Shown here one piece after another: positions 14,131-19,854 of a stretch of 19,854 nt of DNA; the first letter of the stretch is position 1; the number at the start of each line of letters is the position of its first letter. The translations under genes were made by a program, and so were the position numbers. The stretch lies in the NCBI GenBank assembly GCA_902478365.1, contig CABSKX010000041.1:1-19854 (forward strand), in the 5' to 3' direction. The notes below the pieces were generated by a model. It had not been told where the DNA came from and did no database searches. It saw nothing but the letters and a program-made list of their open reading frames with translations. This DNA comes from an uncultured Collinsella sp. Lineage in GTDB: Bacteria > Actinomycetota > Coriobacteriia > Coriobacteriales > Coriobacteriaceae.

Positions 14131-15084
14131 ATGATCCTTTCGCTGGCCCCTATGGAGGGGATTACCGGGCATGTGTTCCGTCGCGTGCATGCGGAGTGCT
14201 TCGGTGCGCTCGATTGCTATTACACGCCGTTTTTGCCGCCGCCGCGGGTGGGAAACCGCTTTGGCGGCAAGGCGTTTAAGGAGATCGATCCTGCCAATAA
14301 CCAGGGGCTCAACGTGGTGCCTCAGCTGATGTCCAAGAACGCAGACGAGTTTGTGTGGGCGGCACAGGTGCTCGCCGACATGGGCTACCGCGAGGTCAAT
14401 CTCAACCTGGGTTGCCCTTCGGGAACGGTTGTCGCCAAGGGCAAGGGCTCGGGTTTCTTGCGCAATCTCGACGAGCTCGAGGCGTTCTTAAGCGATGTGT
14501 GCGAGCGGTCGCCGTTGCCGGTGTCGGTAAAGACCAGGCTGGGGCTGGAGAATGACGACGAATACGAGCGCGTGCTCGATCTGTATTGCCGCATGCCGTT
14601 GGCAGAGCTGATCGTGCATCCGCGCGTACAGAAGGACCGCTATACGGGCTTGCCGCGCAAAGAGTTTTATGGCGAGACGCTGGAGCGTGCGCCGTTCCCC
14701 GTGGCCTATAACGGTGACATTTTTGATCTTGAGGATATGGACGCGCTGGTGGAGGCCTATCCCGGCACGCGCCATGTGATGTTGGGGCGTGGCCTGCTCG
14801 CGAACCCCGCTCTGGCTCGCATGGTCAAGGGCGGCCCTGCTGCAACGGCTGCTGAGCTGCAGCGCTTCCACAACACGCTGTTTGCGGCATATGCAGAAGA
14901 GATTGGCGGCAATGCGGTCTTCCGCATGAAGGAGTGGTGGTTCTACGCCAAGTGCGCTTTCGCTGATCCCGCTACCGTCCACAAGATCGTACGCAAGACC
15001 AAAAAGGTCGACGAATACCGCGCTGCCGTCGAGCGCGTCTTTCGTGAACAGCCGCTTGCACCCACAGCTCGCTTCCACGGCTAA
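14131..15084 (+). CDS. tRNA-dihydrouridine synthase
   Basis: This is a 317-residue flavin enzyme that reduces uridine to dihydrouridine in tRNA. It begins with the family start LSLAPMEGITG, has the catalytic cysteine C95 in NLNLGCPSGTV, then VKTRLG, LIVHPR and YNGDI, and the MLGRGLLANP motif that binds the FMN phosphate. A helical RNA-binding tail follows (about 240-317). Length is normal for a bacterial Dus. I cannot assign the DusA, B or C class with confidence, so no symbol is given. The upstream ribosome site is poor (AGAGAAGAG). It is a housekeeping gene next to the repeat elements and has no visible tie to the transporter locus. Confidence 0.92.
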   Translation: MILSLAPMEGITGHVFRRVHAECFGALDCYYTPFLPPPRVGNRFGGKAFKEIDPANNQGLNVVPQLMSKNADEFVWAAQVLADMGYREVNLNLGCPSGTVVAKGKGSGFLRNLDELEAFLSDVCERSPLPVSVKTRLGLENDDEYERVLDLYCRMPLAELIVHPRVQKDRYTGLPRKEFYGETLERAPFPVAYNGDIFDLEDMDALVEAYPGTRHVMLGRGLLANPALARMVKGGPAATAAELQRFHNTLFAAYAEEIGGNAVFRMKEWWFYAKCAFADPATVHKIVRKTKKVDEYRAAVERVFREQPLAPTARFHG

Positions 15085-15085
15085 C

Positions 15086-15141
15086 TAGTCATCGGGGGCG
15101 TTCTTTAACGACTGGTCATTTAAGGACGTCCCCAACGACTA
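15086..15141. repeat. Imperfect inverted repeat after the dus gene
   Basis: Bases 15086-15108 (TAGTCATCGGGGGCGTTC...) and 15119-15141 (...GGACGTCCCCAACGACTA) pair over most of their length, several mismatches being G-U compatible. It begins just after the dus stop codon and may end that transcript. Confidence 0.6.
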
Positions 15142-15149
15142 TGTAGCAA

Positions 15150-15214
15150 AAACATGTACACCAGCATCCAAAGATGTCGAAAAATGTCGACTTTGGATGC
15201 TGGTGTACATGTTT
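15150..15214. repeat. Hairpin repeat B, copy 1 (24-bp perfect stem)
   Basis: Arms 15150-15173 and 15191-15214 are perfect reverse complements (core CATGTACACCAGCATCCAAAG). The 17-base loop holds ATGTCGA twice. A 59-base stretch (15161-15219) recurs without change at 16240-16298. Confidence 0.92.
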
Positions 15215-15235
15215 GGGTCCGACGGGGGAGCGGGC

Positions 15236-15502
15236 CTAGGCAATCAGTGCATCAAGTGTAATGAGCTCTCTGAGCCGCTCCGTGCGTGTTTGCCCATGGC
15301 GTTTGGCTTTTTCGTCAAACGCCTCAAGAATCGATTCGCCCACACGTGCTGATATAACGACGCTCGGCTCATCGGAGATTGGTGGCCTTCCCAACTTGAT
15401 GGTGTGACCTTTCGGCCACTCATCTTTTTCGTAGGCTTCCGCGGCTTTCTTCAACTCTCCGGGAGCAAACCCCATCATCTTTTCGAGCTGCTTAGCATCC
15501 AT
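15236..15502 (-). CDS. Orphan ribbon-helix-helix antitoxin-like protein
   Basis: This is an 88-residue protein with a C-terminal ribbon-helix-helix domain (about 47-84): the strand VVISARV, then a helix ILEAFDEKAKRHG, a turn TRTE and a helix RLRELITLDAL, after a GRPPISDE linker. The N-terminal half is charged (KKAAEAYEKDEWPKG). Such proteins are usually the antitoxin and DNA-binding repressor of a type II toxin-antitoxin pair. No toxin gene is visible on either side, so it is either solitary or has lost its partner. The start at 15502 has AGGAGG 4 bases upstream; a longer frame from 15577 would run through the likely operator. Two TTGTA(T/G)ACAA sites upstream suggest autorepression. Confidence 0.8.
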   Translation of the reverse strand: MDAKQLEKMMGFAPGELKKAAEAYEKDEWPKGHTIKLGRPPISDEPSVVISARVGESILEAFDEKAKRHGQTRTERLRELITLDALIA

Positions 15503-15555
15503 GGCGCCTCCTATCGATCGACATAATGTCGAGCGCCGGTTCTCGGATTCTCTTT

Positions 15556-15578
15556 TTGTATACAATTTTGTAGACAAA
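15556..15578 (-). promoter_or_regulatory. Tandem operator of the RHH gene
   Basis: TTGTATACAA (15556-15565, perfect palindrome) and TTGTAGACAA (15568-15577, 8 of 10) are spaced 12 bases start to start, close to one helical turn. This is a usual arrangement for autoregulating ribbon-helix-helix dimers. Confidence 0.55.
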
Positions 15579-15580
15579 AA

Positions 15581-15898
15581 TACAAGCAGTTCATCGGGCT
15601 AATTAGCTTGTTTTGACCTGCCTGTTCGATAGGAAATGAGCATTGACGGCTTCGATACTCCTTTGCTTTTCAGCTTGGAATTTGGATGCTCATTGAACTT
15701 CCGGAGCGGAGCCCTTTATTAAGCTATTGAGATTCTGGGCAGGAGCTCTCACTGGTCTTCGGTAATGGGGCCAGCTTAATTCGCGACACAGTGTGTCGCG
15801 AATGGGAGTAGTCGTTAGGTGTCCTTCAATGGCTACTCATATAAGAACGTTCAAGTGTCGGATTTTGTCATTTAGTGTCGCTCTCAGCGACTATTCTG
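15581..15898. other. Gene-free stretch with one perfect palindrome
   Basis: No coding sequence is convincing on either strand here. ATGAGCAT (about 15636) recurs inverted as ATGCTCAT (about 15687). The strongest signal is the 25-bp palindrome at 15779-15803. Base composition is more AT-rich than in the neighbouring genes. Confidence 0.5.
15779..15803. repeat. 25-bp perfect palindrome
   Basis: ATTCGCGACACA and TGTGTCGCGAAT flank a single G: twelve perfect pairs. No T-run follows, so it is not an ordinary terminator. It could be a protein-binding site or the remnant of an element end. Confidence 0.8.
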
Positions 15899-16141
15899 GA
15901 GGGTCGTGGTCAAAAAAGGGCAAATATGAGTACTGTTGCCATTATGGTTGCATTTATTTGCTATAAATTGTAGCTCCTGATGAGATTTGTTCCCATTAAG
16001 AGCTACTTTTATTGAACATATGAGGAGAAATAACGTCGTCTGCGGACGAGTGGAACGTTGAATAGTTCCTGAAGTGATCAAAATCGCTGCTACTAAACAG
16101 GTAGCAGTACTCATATTTGCCCTTTTTTGACCACAGCCCTC
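15899..16141. mobile_element. 243-bp element with 42-bp terminal inverted repeats
   Basis: Left end 15899-15940 (GAGGGTCGTGGTCAAAAAAG...) and right end 16100-16141 are reverse complements at 38 of 42 positions, with the central 30 or so identical. The 159-base interior holds no gene, only a 7-bp hairpin GTAGCTC/GAGCTAC (15970-16006) followed by TTTT. The form is that of a miniature inverted-repeat element; no target-site duplication is obvious to me. A structured RNA is the alternative. Confidence 0.6.
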
Positions 16142-16228
16142 TCGGAAACCTTTCCAGAGGCGTCAAACAGCCATAATCCAAAGGTCTCCTCAAACAATTT
16201 GCCGGCCAAGAGCGTCCATGACTACCAA

Positions 16229-16293
16229 AAAGCTGTACGCCAGCATCCAAAGATGTCGAAAAATGTCGACTTTGGATGCTGGTGTACATGTTT
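16229..16293. repeat. Hairpin repeat B, copy 2
   Basis: Same hairpin as at 15150-15214, with three changes in the outer left arm (one giving a G-U pair). The 59 bases 16240-16298 are identical to 15161-15219. It lies 43 bases from the end of the glutaredoxin gene. Confidence 0.92.
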
Positions 16294-16335
16294 GGGTCGT
16301 ATGGGTTGGGGCCCTGGACGGACAGAGCGTGCGTA

Positions 16336-16581
16336 CTAGAGCAGGTTTTCCTGCACCCACGCGATGATGTCGCTCGATTCGTAGAGTGGTTTGCCGTCGA
16401 TGAACAGGCAGGGAACCTGGCGTTTTCCGCCGACGGCGATGAGTGTCTGTTCGGCATCGGAATCGGTCGAGATATTGCGCTCGGGAATGGTCACGCCGTT
16501 ATCGGCCAAAAAGTGCTTGACCTTTAAGCAATACGGGCAGCCGGTCATAACGTACAGCGCGAGCTCGTGATTAGTAGCCAT
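16336..16581 (-). CDS. Glutaredoxin
   Basis: This is an 81-residue glutaredoxin of the short bacterial type. The active site is C15PYC18 (YVMTGCPYC), followed by the family features VPCLFIDG with the cis-proline (RQVPCLF) and the C-terminal ESSDIIAWVQENL. The start at 16581 is chosen because GGAG lies 4 bases upstream and the protein then begins right before the first strand; an upstream ATG would add 13 unrelated residues. It probably reduces protein disulfides in the cytoplasm, and a role with NrdH-like partners cannot be excluded. It follows the XRE/TipAS regulator gene on the same strand after 51 bases and may share its transcript. Confidence 0.92.
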   Translation of the reverse strand: MATNHELALYVMTGCPYCLKVKHFLADNGVTIPERNISTDSDAEQTLIAVGGKRQVPCLFIDGKPLYESSDIIAWVQENLL

Positions 16582-16632
16582 AGGTCTCCAATCGGTTGAG
16601 GTTTTGATTGAAATACCCAAAGCCGCCGCGGT

Positions 16633-17460
16633 CTATGCGCGCGTCAACGAAGACTCGATGGCCTGGACCAGAAACGCCATGGCTCCGGTGGCGCAGGGCT
16701 TGTCGTAGTAGTCAACAAAGCGCTGGTCGGCAAGATAACCGTGGGCGAGGCCCAGGTACGCCTCGTCTTGGGGCTCGCATCCCCAGTTGAGAGCAATCCA
16801 GCGACGATGCATCGCGACAAGCTTACGAGCCTCGTTGCTCTCTGGGTCGCCAATGCCCATGGCAATTGAGAGCTGGCCCAGAATAGCGCGTTCAAGTTCC
16901 TTCATGTCGTTCCATGTCTCGGGGTCCATGTCCAGCAACGCTTCGTTTGCTGCATCGATAGCCTCATCGCCGTAGCGCGCCCGCGCCTCGGCACCGTAGC
17001 GCGCCTTGTTTTCCTGCACGGTGCGCCAGCGCTCCAGTTGCGGCAGGACGGCGCCCATGAGCGAGACTGCTTCGTCGAGCGACATGCCGGTGTTTTGTGC
17101 CAGGCGCGGGGCACAATCCTCAATCATTGCCTCCATGGTGGTGTCATAGGTGTACTTGCCGTGGTCGTAGCACCACTTGCAGTAATGATCGGTCGCGGTG
17201 CCCGTGGCATCGGTGCCGCAGTCGTCGGGCGTGAGTATCATGCCGCAGCTCTGGCAATAGTGCTCAGGCATTTCGAGCAGGTGGGACAGCGGTTCTCCGG
17301 TTACGGCGGCGATGAGCTTCATCATGTCGATGCCCGGTGTGACCTCGCCGCGCTCCCACCGGCTGATGGCCTGGCGTGTGACGAAGAGCTTAGCGGCAAG
17401 CTGCTCTTGGGTAAGGTGATGGGCGCGACGGATGGCAATGAGCTTTTCTGCAAAGGCCAT
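16633..17460 (-). CDS. XRE - zinc ribbon - TipAS fusion regulator
   Basis: This is a 275-residue regulator with three parts. Residues 1-62 are an XRE helix-turn-helix (LTQEQLAAKLFVTRQAISRWERGE). Residues 66-105 form a zinc ribbon with C69QSC72 and a second CKWC pair. Residues about 120-272 look like a TipAS ligand-binding domain: WNDMKELERAIL, then HRRWIALNW, and YLGLAHGYLADQRFVDYYD with FLVQAIE. In the textbook TipA protein, TipAS is joined to a MerR-type DNA-binding domain and traps thiopeptide antibiotics; here an XRE domain and zinc ribbon replace it. AAAGGAG stands 5 bases before the ATG. It is divergent from trmO. A drug- or peptide-sensing role is inferred from the domain, not shown. 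Confidence 0.88.
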   Translation of the reverse strand: MAFAEKLIAIRRAHHLTQEQLAAKLFVTRQAISRWERGEVTPGIDMMKLIAAVTGEPLSHLLEMPEHYCQSCGMILTPDDCGTDATGTATDHYCKWCYDHGKYTYDTTMEAMIEDCAPRLAQNTGMSLDEAVSLMGAVLPQLERWRTVQENKARYGAEARARYGDEAIDAANEALLDMDPETWNDMKELERAILGQLSIAMGIGDPESNEARKLVAMHRRWIALNWGCEPQDEAYLGLAHGYLADQRFVDYYDKPCATGAMAFLVQAIESSLTRA

Positions 17461-17588
17461 AGCGGCTCCTTTCTGCTGGTTGATGGCTTAAGCATACGCG
17501 GCGGCAGGCGCCCTTCCAAGCAACCGTTGGTTGCACGACGGGGGACCGCGGCGAAGAATTGCGCGCAACGCCCCACGCCTCCATGCCG

Positions 17589-17601
17589 TACAATGACCGG
17601 C
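17589..17601 (+). promoter_or_regulatory. Candidate -10 box of trmO, possibly leaderless
   Basis: TACAAT (17589-17594) ends 7 bases before the ATG at 17602 and there is no Shine-Dalgarno sequence, so transcription could start at the initiator codon. No clear -35 box is at the right distance. Confidence 0.35.
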
Positions 17602-18339
17602 ATGGAACCTATCGCACGCATACATACCGACCTGCCGCAGAAGTTCGGCATTCCGCGCAACAGCTTTTTGGCGCCCCATCTGCAGGGACGAATCTTTTTT
17701 GAGCCGGAATTTGCCTCCAATGCAGCGGTTGAGGGCCTGGACTCCTTCTCTCACCTGTGGCTGCTGTGGCGCTTCGAAAACGGAACGCCCGGCGGCACGG
17801 CTAAGGATATTGCCGTCGACGCTAAAACGCAGGACAGGTCCGGCACCAACGCAAAATGGTCGAAAACCGTGCGCCCGCCGCGTCTGGGCGGAGCCGAACG
17901 TGTGGGAGTGTTTGCCACGCGCAGTCCGTTTCGCCCTAATCCCATCGGGCTCACCTGCGTCAAGCTTGATCGTGTCGAGCTCACCGACGATGGCCCCATC
18001 ATCCATGTGTTGGGGGCCGACCTGCGCGACGGTACGCCCATCTACGACATCAAGCCCTACATTCCGTTTGCGGACTGCCACCCGGATGCGACCGGAGGCT
18101 GGATCGAGGATGCTCCGTGGCAAGAGCTCGATGTTGAGTTTCCGCAAGCACTGCAGGATATGGTCCCGCCCGCAAAGCTCCTCGGCTTGGTCGAGGTCCT
18201 TCGCCAAGACCCGCGCCGCGCGGGCAGCAAGCACGAGCCACACCGCGTCTATCATCTGGCTTACGCCGGGCTCGACATATCGTTTACGGTCGATGAAACC
18301 CAGCTAACCGTAGTTGCCGTCAACGACGCGCAAGACTAA
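17602..18339 (+). CDS. trmO: tRNA N6-methyltransferase TrmO
   Basis: This is a 245-residue protein of the TrmO/TsaA/VirR family, which uses S-adenosylmethionine to N6-methylate t6A37 of some tRNAs. It begins PIARIHTDLPQKFGIPRNS, has LDSFSHLWLLWRF, and carries the hallmark R107SPFRPNPIGLT followed by GADLRDGTPIYDIKPYIPFAD. The C-terminal part is the small YaeB-like extension. The start is ATG 17602 (MEPIARI); an ATG at 17593 adds only three residues and neither has a Shine-Dalgarno site. It is divergent from the XRE/TipAS regulator gene. The MalY/PatB-type gene follows on the same strand. Confidence 0.92.
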   Translation: MEPIARIHTDLPQKFGIPRNSFLAPHLQGRIFFEPEFASNAAVEGLDSFSHLWLLWRFENGTPGGTAKDIAVDAKTQDRSGTNAKWSKTVRPPRLGGAERVGVFATRSPFRPNPIGLTCVKLDRVELTDDGPIIHVLGADLRDGTPIYDIKPYIPFADCHPDATGGWIEDAPWQELDVEFPQALQDMVPPAKLLGLVEVLRQDPRRAGSKHEPHRVYHLAYAGLDISFTVDETQLTVVAVNDAQD

Positions 18340-18451
18340 CCAGCCATTCGTCCGCACCCGTCAAATTAAGCGCCAAACCCCGCGCCAAAACCGCCCACGC
18401 TGGTGGACAATAACGCCTACCAAAACAATCAACTTTGCACGGGAGTCCAGC

Positions 18452-19666
18452 ATGAAATACGACTTCACTTCAATCATCGACCGCCACGGCATGGACGCCA
18501 TCGCCGTTGACTCTTGGGGTGAGATCCCCGGTATGGCCCCGAACGCACCCGACGAGGGCTTCGACCGCATTCCCATGTGGGTGGCCGACATGAACTTTGC
18601 CACGGTGCCCACGGTCCAGGAACACATCATTCAGCGCGCCCAGCACCCCATGTTTGGCTATTTCAATCCGCGCTCCGAGTATTTCGACCGCATCATCGAA
18701 TGGCAGAGCCGCCGCAATGGCGTCGAGGGCCTGCGCCCTGAACATATCGGTTACGAAAACGGCGTGCTGGGCGGTGTCGTGTCGACGCTGCGCGCGTATG
18801 TCCAGCCGGGCGATGCGGTGCTGGTCCACAGCCCCACCTACATCGGCTTTACCAAGTCCATTGAGGCCGCGGGCTATCGTATTGTCCATAGCCCGCTTAA
18901 GCTCGACGACCGGGGCGTGTGGCGTATGGACTTTGAGGACATGGAGTGCAAACTCGCCCAAAACCACATCCATGCCGCGGTGTTCTGCTCGCCGCACAAT
19001 CCCTGCGGCCGCGTATGGGAGCGCGACGAAATCGAGCGCGCCATGGACATCTATCGCCAGCACGATTGCGTGGTGATTTCGGACGAGATTTGGTCCGATA
19101 TCATCCTGCCGGGGCACAAGCACATCCCGACGCAGTCGGTGAGCGAGGATGCCCGCATGCGCACGGTTGCCCTCTATGCGCCGAGCAAGACGTTTAACCT
19201 GGCGGGCCTTGTCGGCAGCTACCACATTGTCTACAACGAGACGCTGCGTGACCGCATCTGCGCCGTGTCCAACAAGACCCACTACAACGAGATGAATGTC
19301 CTCTCCATGCATGCGCTTATCGGTGCCTACCGGCCGCAGGGCTACGAGTGGGTGGACGAGCTCAACCAGGTGCTTGCCGGCAATATCGAGTACTTCTGCG
19401 ATTACGTGGACGGGCATTTTGAGGGCGTGTTCTATTCGCGTCCGCAGGGCACGTACATGGTGTTTCTGGACTGCACCGAGTGGTGTCGCGAGCATGGCCG
19501 CGATATTCAGTGGCTGCTCGACGAGGGGGCGCGCGTGGGCGTGGGATATCAGGACGGCCGCCCGTTCCACGGGCCCTGCCACATTCGCGTGAATCTGGCG
19601 CTGCCGCTTTCGCGCGTAAAGGAAGCGTGCGACCGCCTGGACCGCTACGTTTTTAATGCACGGTAA
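18452..19666 (+). CDS. MalY/PatB-type PLP C-S lyase/aminotransferase
   Basis: This is a 404-residue fold-type I pyridoxal-phosphate enzyme of the MalY/PatB group. It starts with the group pattern (KYDFTSIIDRHGMDA..W) and has IPMWVADMNFATVP, then GVLGGVVSTLRAY, SPHNPCGRVW, SDEIWSDI with the PLP-ring Asp, and the Schiff-base lysine K246 in APSKTFNLAGL. The final RVNLALP carries the carboxylate-binding Arg. Members cleave cystathionine, cysteine or related C-S bonds, releasing pyruvate, ammonia and a thiol. The start has GGGAG 6 bases upstream. The gap from trmO is 112 bases. Whether it makes sulfide or acts on cystathionine cannot be read from the sequence. Confidence 0.93.
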   Translation: MKYDFTSIIDRHGMDAIAVDSWGEIPGMAPNAPDEGFDRIPMWVADMNFATVPTVQEHIIQRAQHPMFGYFNPRSEYFDRIIEWQSRRNGVEGLRPEHIGYENGVLGGVVSTLRAYVQPGDAVLVHSPTYIGFTKSIEAAGYRIVHSPLKLDDRGVWRMDFEDMECKLAQNHIHAAVFCSPHNPCGRVWERDEIERAMDIYRQHDCVVISDEIWSDIILPGHKHIPTQSVSEDARMRTVALYAPSKTFNLAGLVGSYHIVYNETLRDRICAVSNKTHYNEMNVLSMHALIGAYRPQGYEWVDELNQVLAGNIEYFCDYVDGHFEGVFYSRPQGTYMVFLDCTEWCREHGRDIQWLLDEGARVGVGYQDGRPFHGPCHIRVNLALPLSRVKEACDRLDRYVFNAR

Positions 19667-19681
19667 GTGAGCACTGCATGC

Positions 19682-19713
19682 GGGGCCTTCTGCCAAGTCG
19701 GCTGGAAGGCCCC
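19682..19713. terminator. Hairpin after the PLP enzyme gene
   Basis: GGGGCCTTC (19682-19690) pairs perfectly with GAAGGCCCC (19705-19713) around a 14-base loop. There is no T-run, so it may be a weak terminator or an mRNA end stabiliser. The 140 bases that follow hold no gene within the window. Confidence 0.55.
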
Positions 19714-19854
19714 ACATGGTAAAACGTCTGTAGCCATTGGGCACTCGTGTGGTTTTGTTTGCTATTATTTTTGGCTCTGTTAGACCAGGATTGACATTTC
19801 GCCCCGTCATCTTCTTGCGATTGCACAATGGTCGCCCCTTGTCGAATCTGAATC

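Noticed and set aside
15150..16298. CRISPR array
   Set aside because: There are only two copies about 1 kb apart, each a hairpin, with no regular spacers and no cas genes.
15996..16457. 153-codon minus-strand frame covering repeats and the glutaredoxin 3' end
   Set aside because: It crosses an inverted-repeat arm and the hairpin repeat and overlaps a real gene on the same strand in another frame.
18470..19828. 452-codon minus-strand frame opposite the PLP enzyme
   Set aside because: It is antisense to a gene with complete PLP motifs; no recognisable domain.

Overview
The window looks like chromosome of a moderately GC-rich anaerobic gut actinobacterium of the Coriobacteriia, most likely Collinsella or a close relative. 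This is inferred from codon use, strong AGGAGG-type ribosome sites, the density of palindromic intergenic repeats and the gene content. No 16S or marker gene is present to prove it. I see no tRNA, rRNA, CRISPR, integrase or transposase gene.

Layout. (1) 129-4072: an OmpR-type two-component system on the minus strand, divergent from a three-gene redox cluster: a 48-residue CD1871A-family CXXC microprotein with a TTG start, a membrane polyferredoxin of the NapH type, and a thioredoxin-like lipoprotein with a CKPC motif. (2) 4327-7581: a single-chain ABC exporter of the MacB/FtsX type with a very large external domain. (3) 7682-13760: a compact catabolic-looking locus: MFS transporter 1, a TetR regulator, a divergent agmatine-deiminase-family enzyme, a divergent ornithine/putrescine-carbamoyltransferase-family enzyme, and MFS transporter 2, a close paralogue of the first. 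(4) 13766-14112: an element built of long inverted repeats. (5) 14131-15084: a tRNA-dihydrouridine synthase. (6) 15085-16335: a gene-poor stretch packed with hairpin repeats and one orphan ribbon-helix-helix protein. (7) 16336-19666: a glutaredoxin, an XRE/zinc-ribbon/TipAS fusion regulator, TrmO, and a MalY/PatB-type PLP enzyme.

The most interesting unit is region 3. The deiminase keeps all five residues of the known deiminase catalytic set, so guanidine hydrolysis to a ureido product is likely. The carbamoyltransferase-like partner keeps the carbamoyl-phosphate motifs (STRTR, HPTQ) but has HELP where the family has HCLP, so the catalytic or substrate-binding Cys is a Glu, and the ornithine-binding SMG loop is absent. 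No carbamate kinase is present. Two near-twin transporters and shared palindromic sites with a CGGTA(G/T)G(T/C)AT half-site in both promoter regions suggest one TetR-controlled regulon that imports a guanidino compound and exports a product. Substrate and reaction are not known from sequence; the pathway is inference.

The second theme is structured repeats: at least five different palindrome or hairpin families lie between genes, some in two or three copies. One pair of repeats brackets the whole of region 3.
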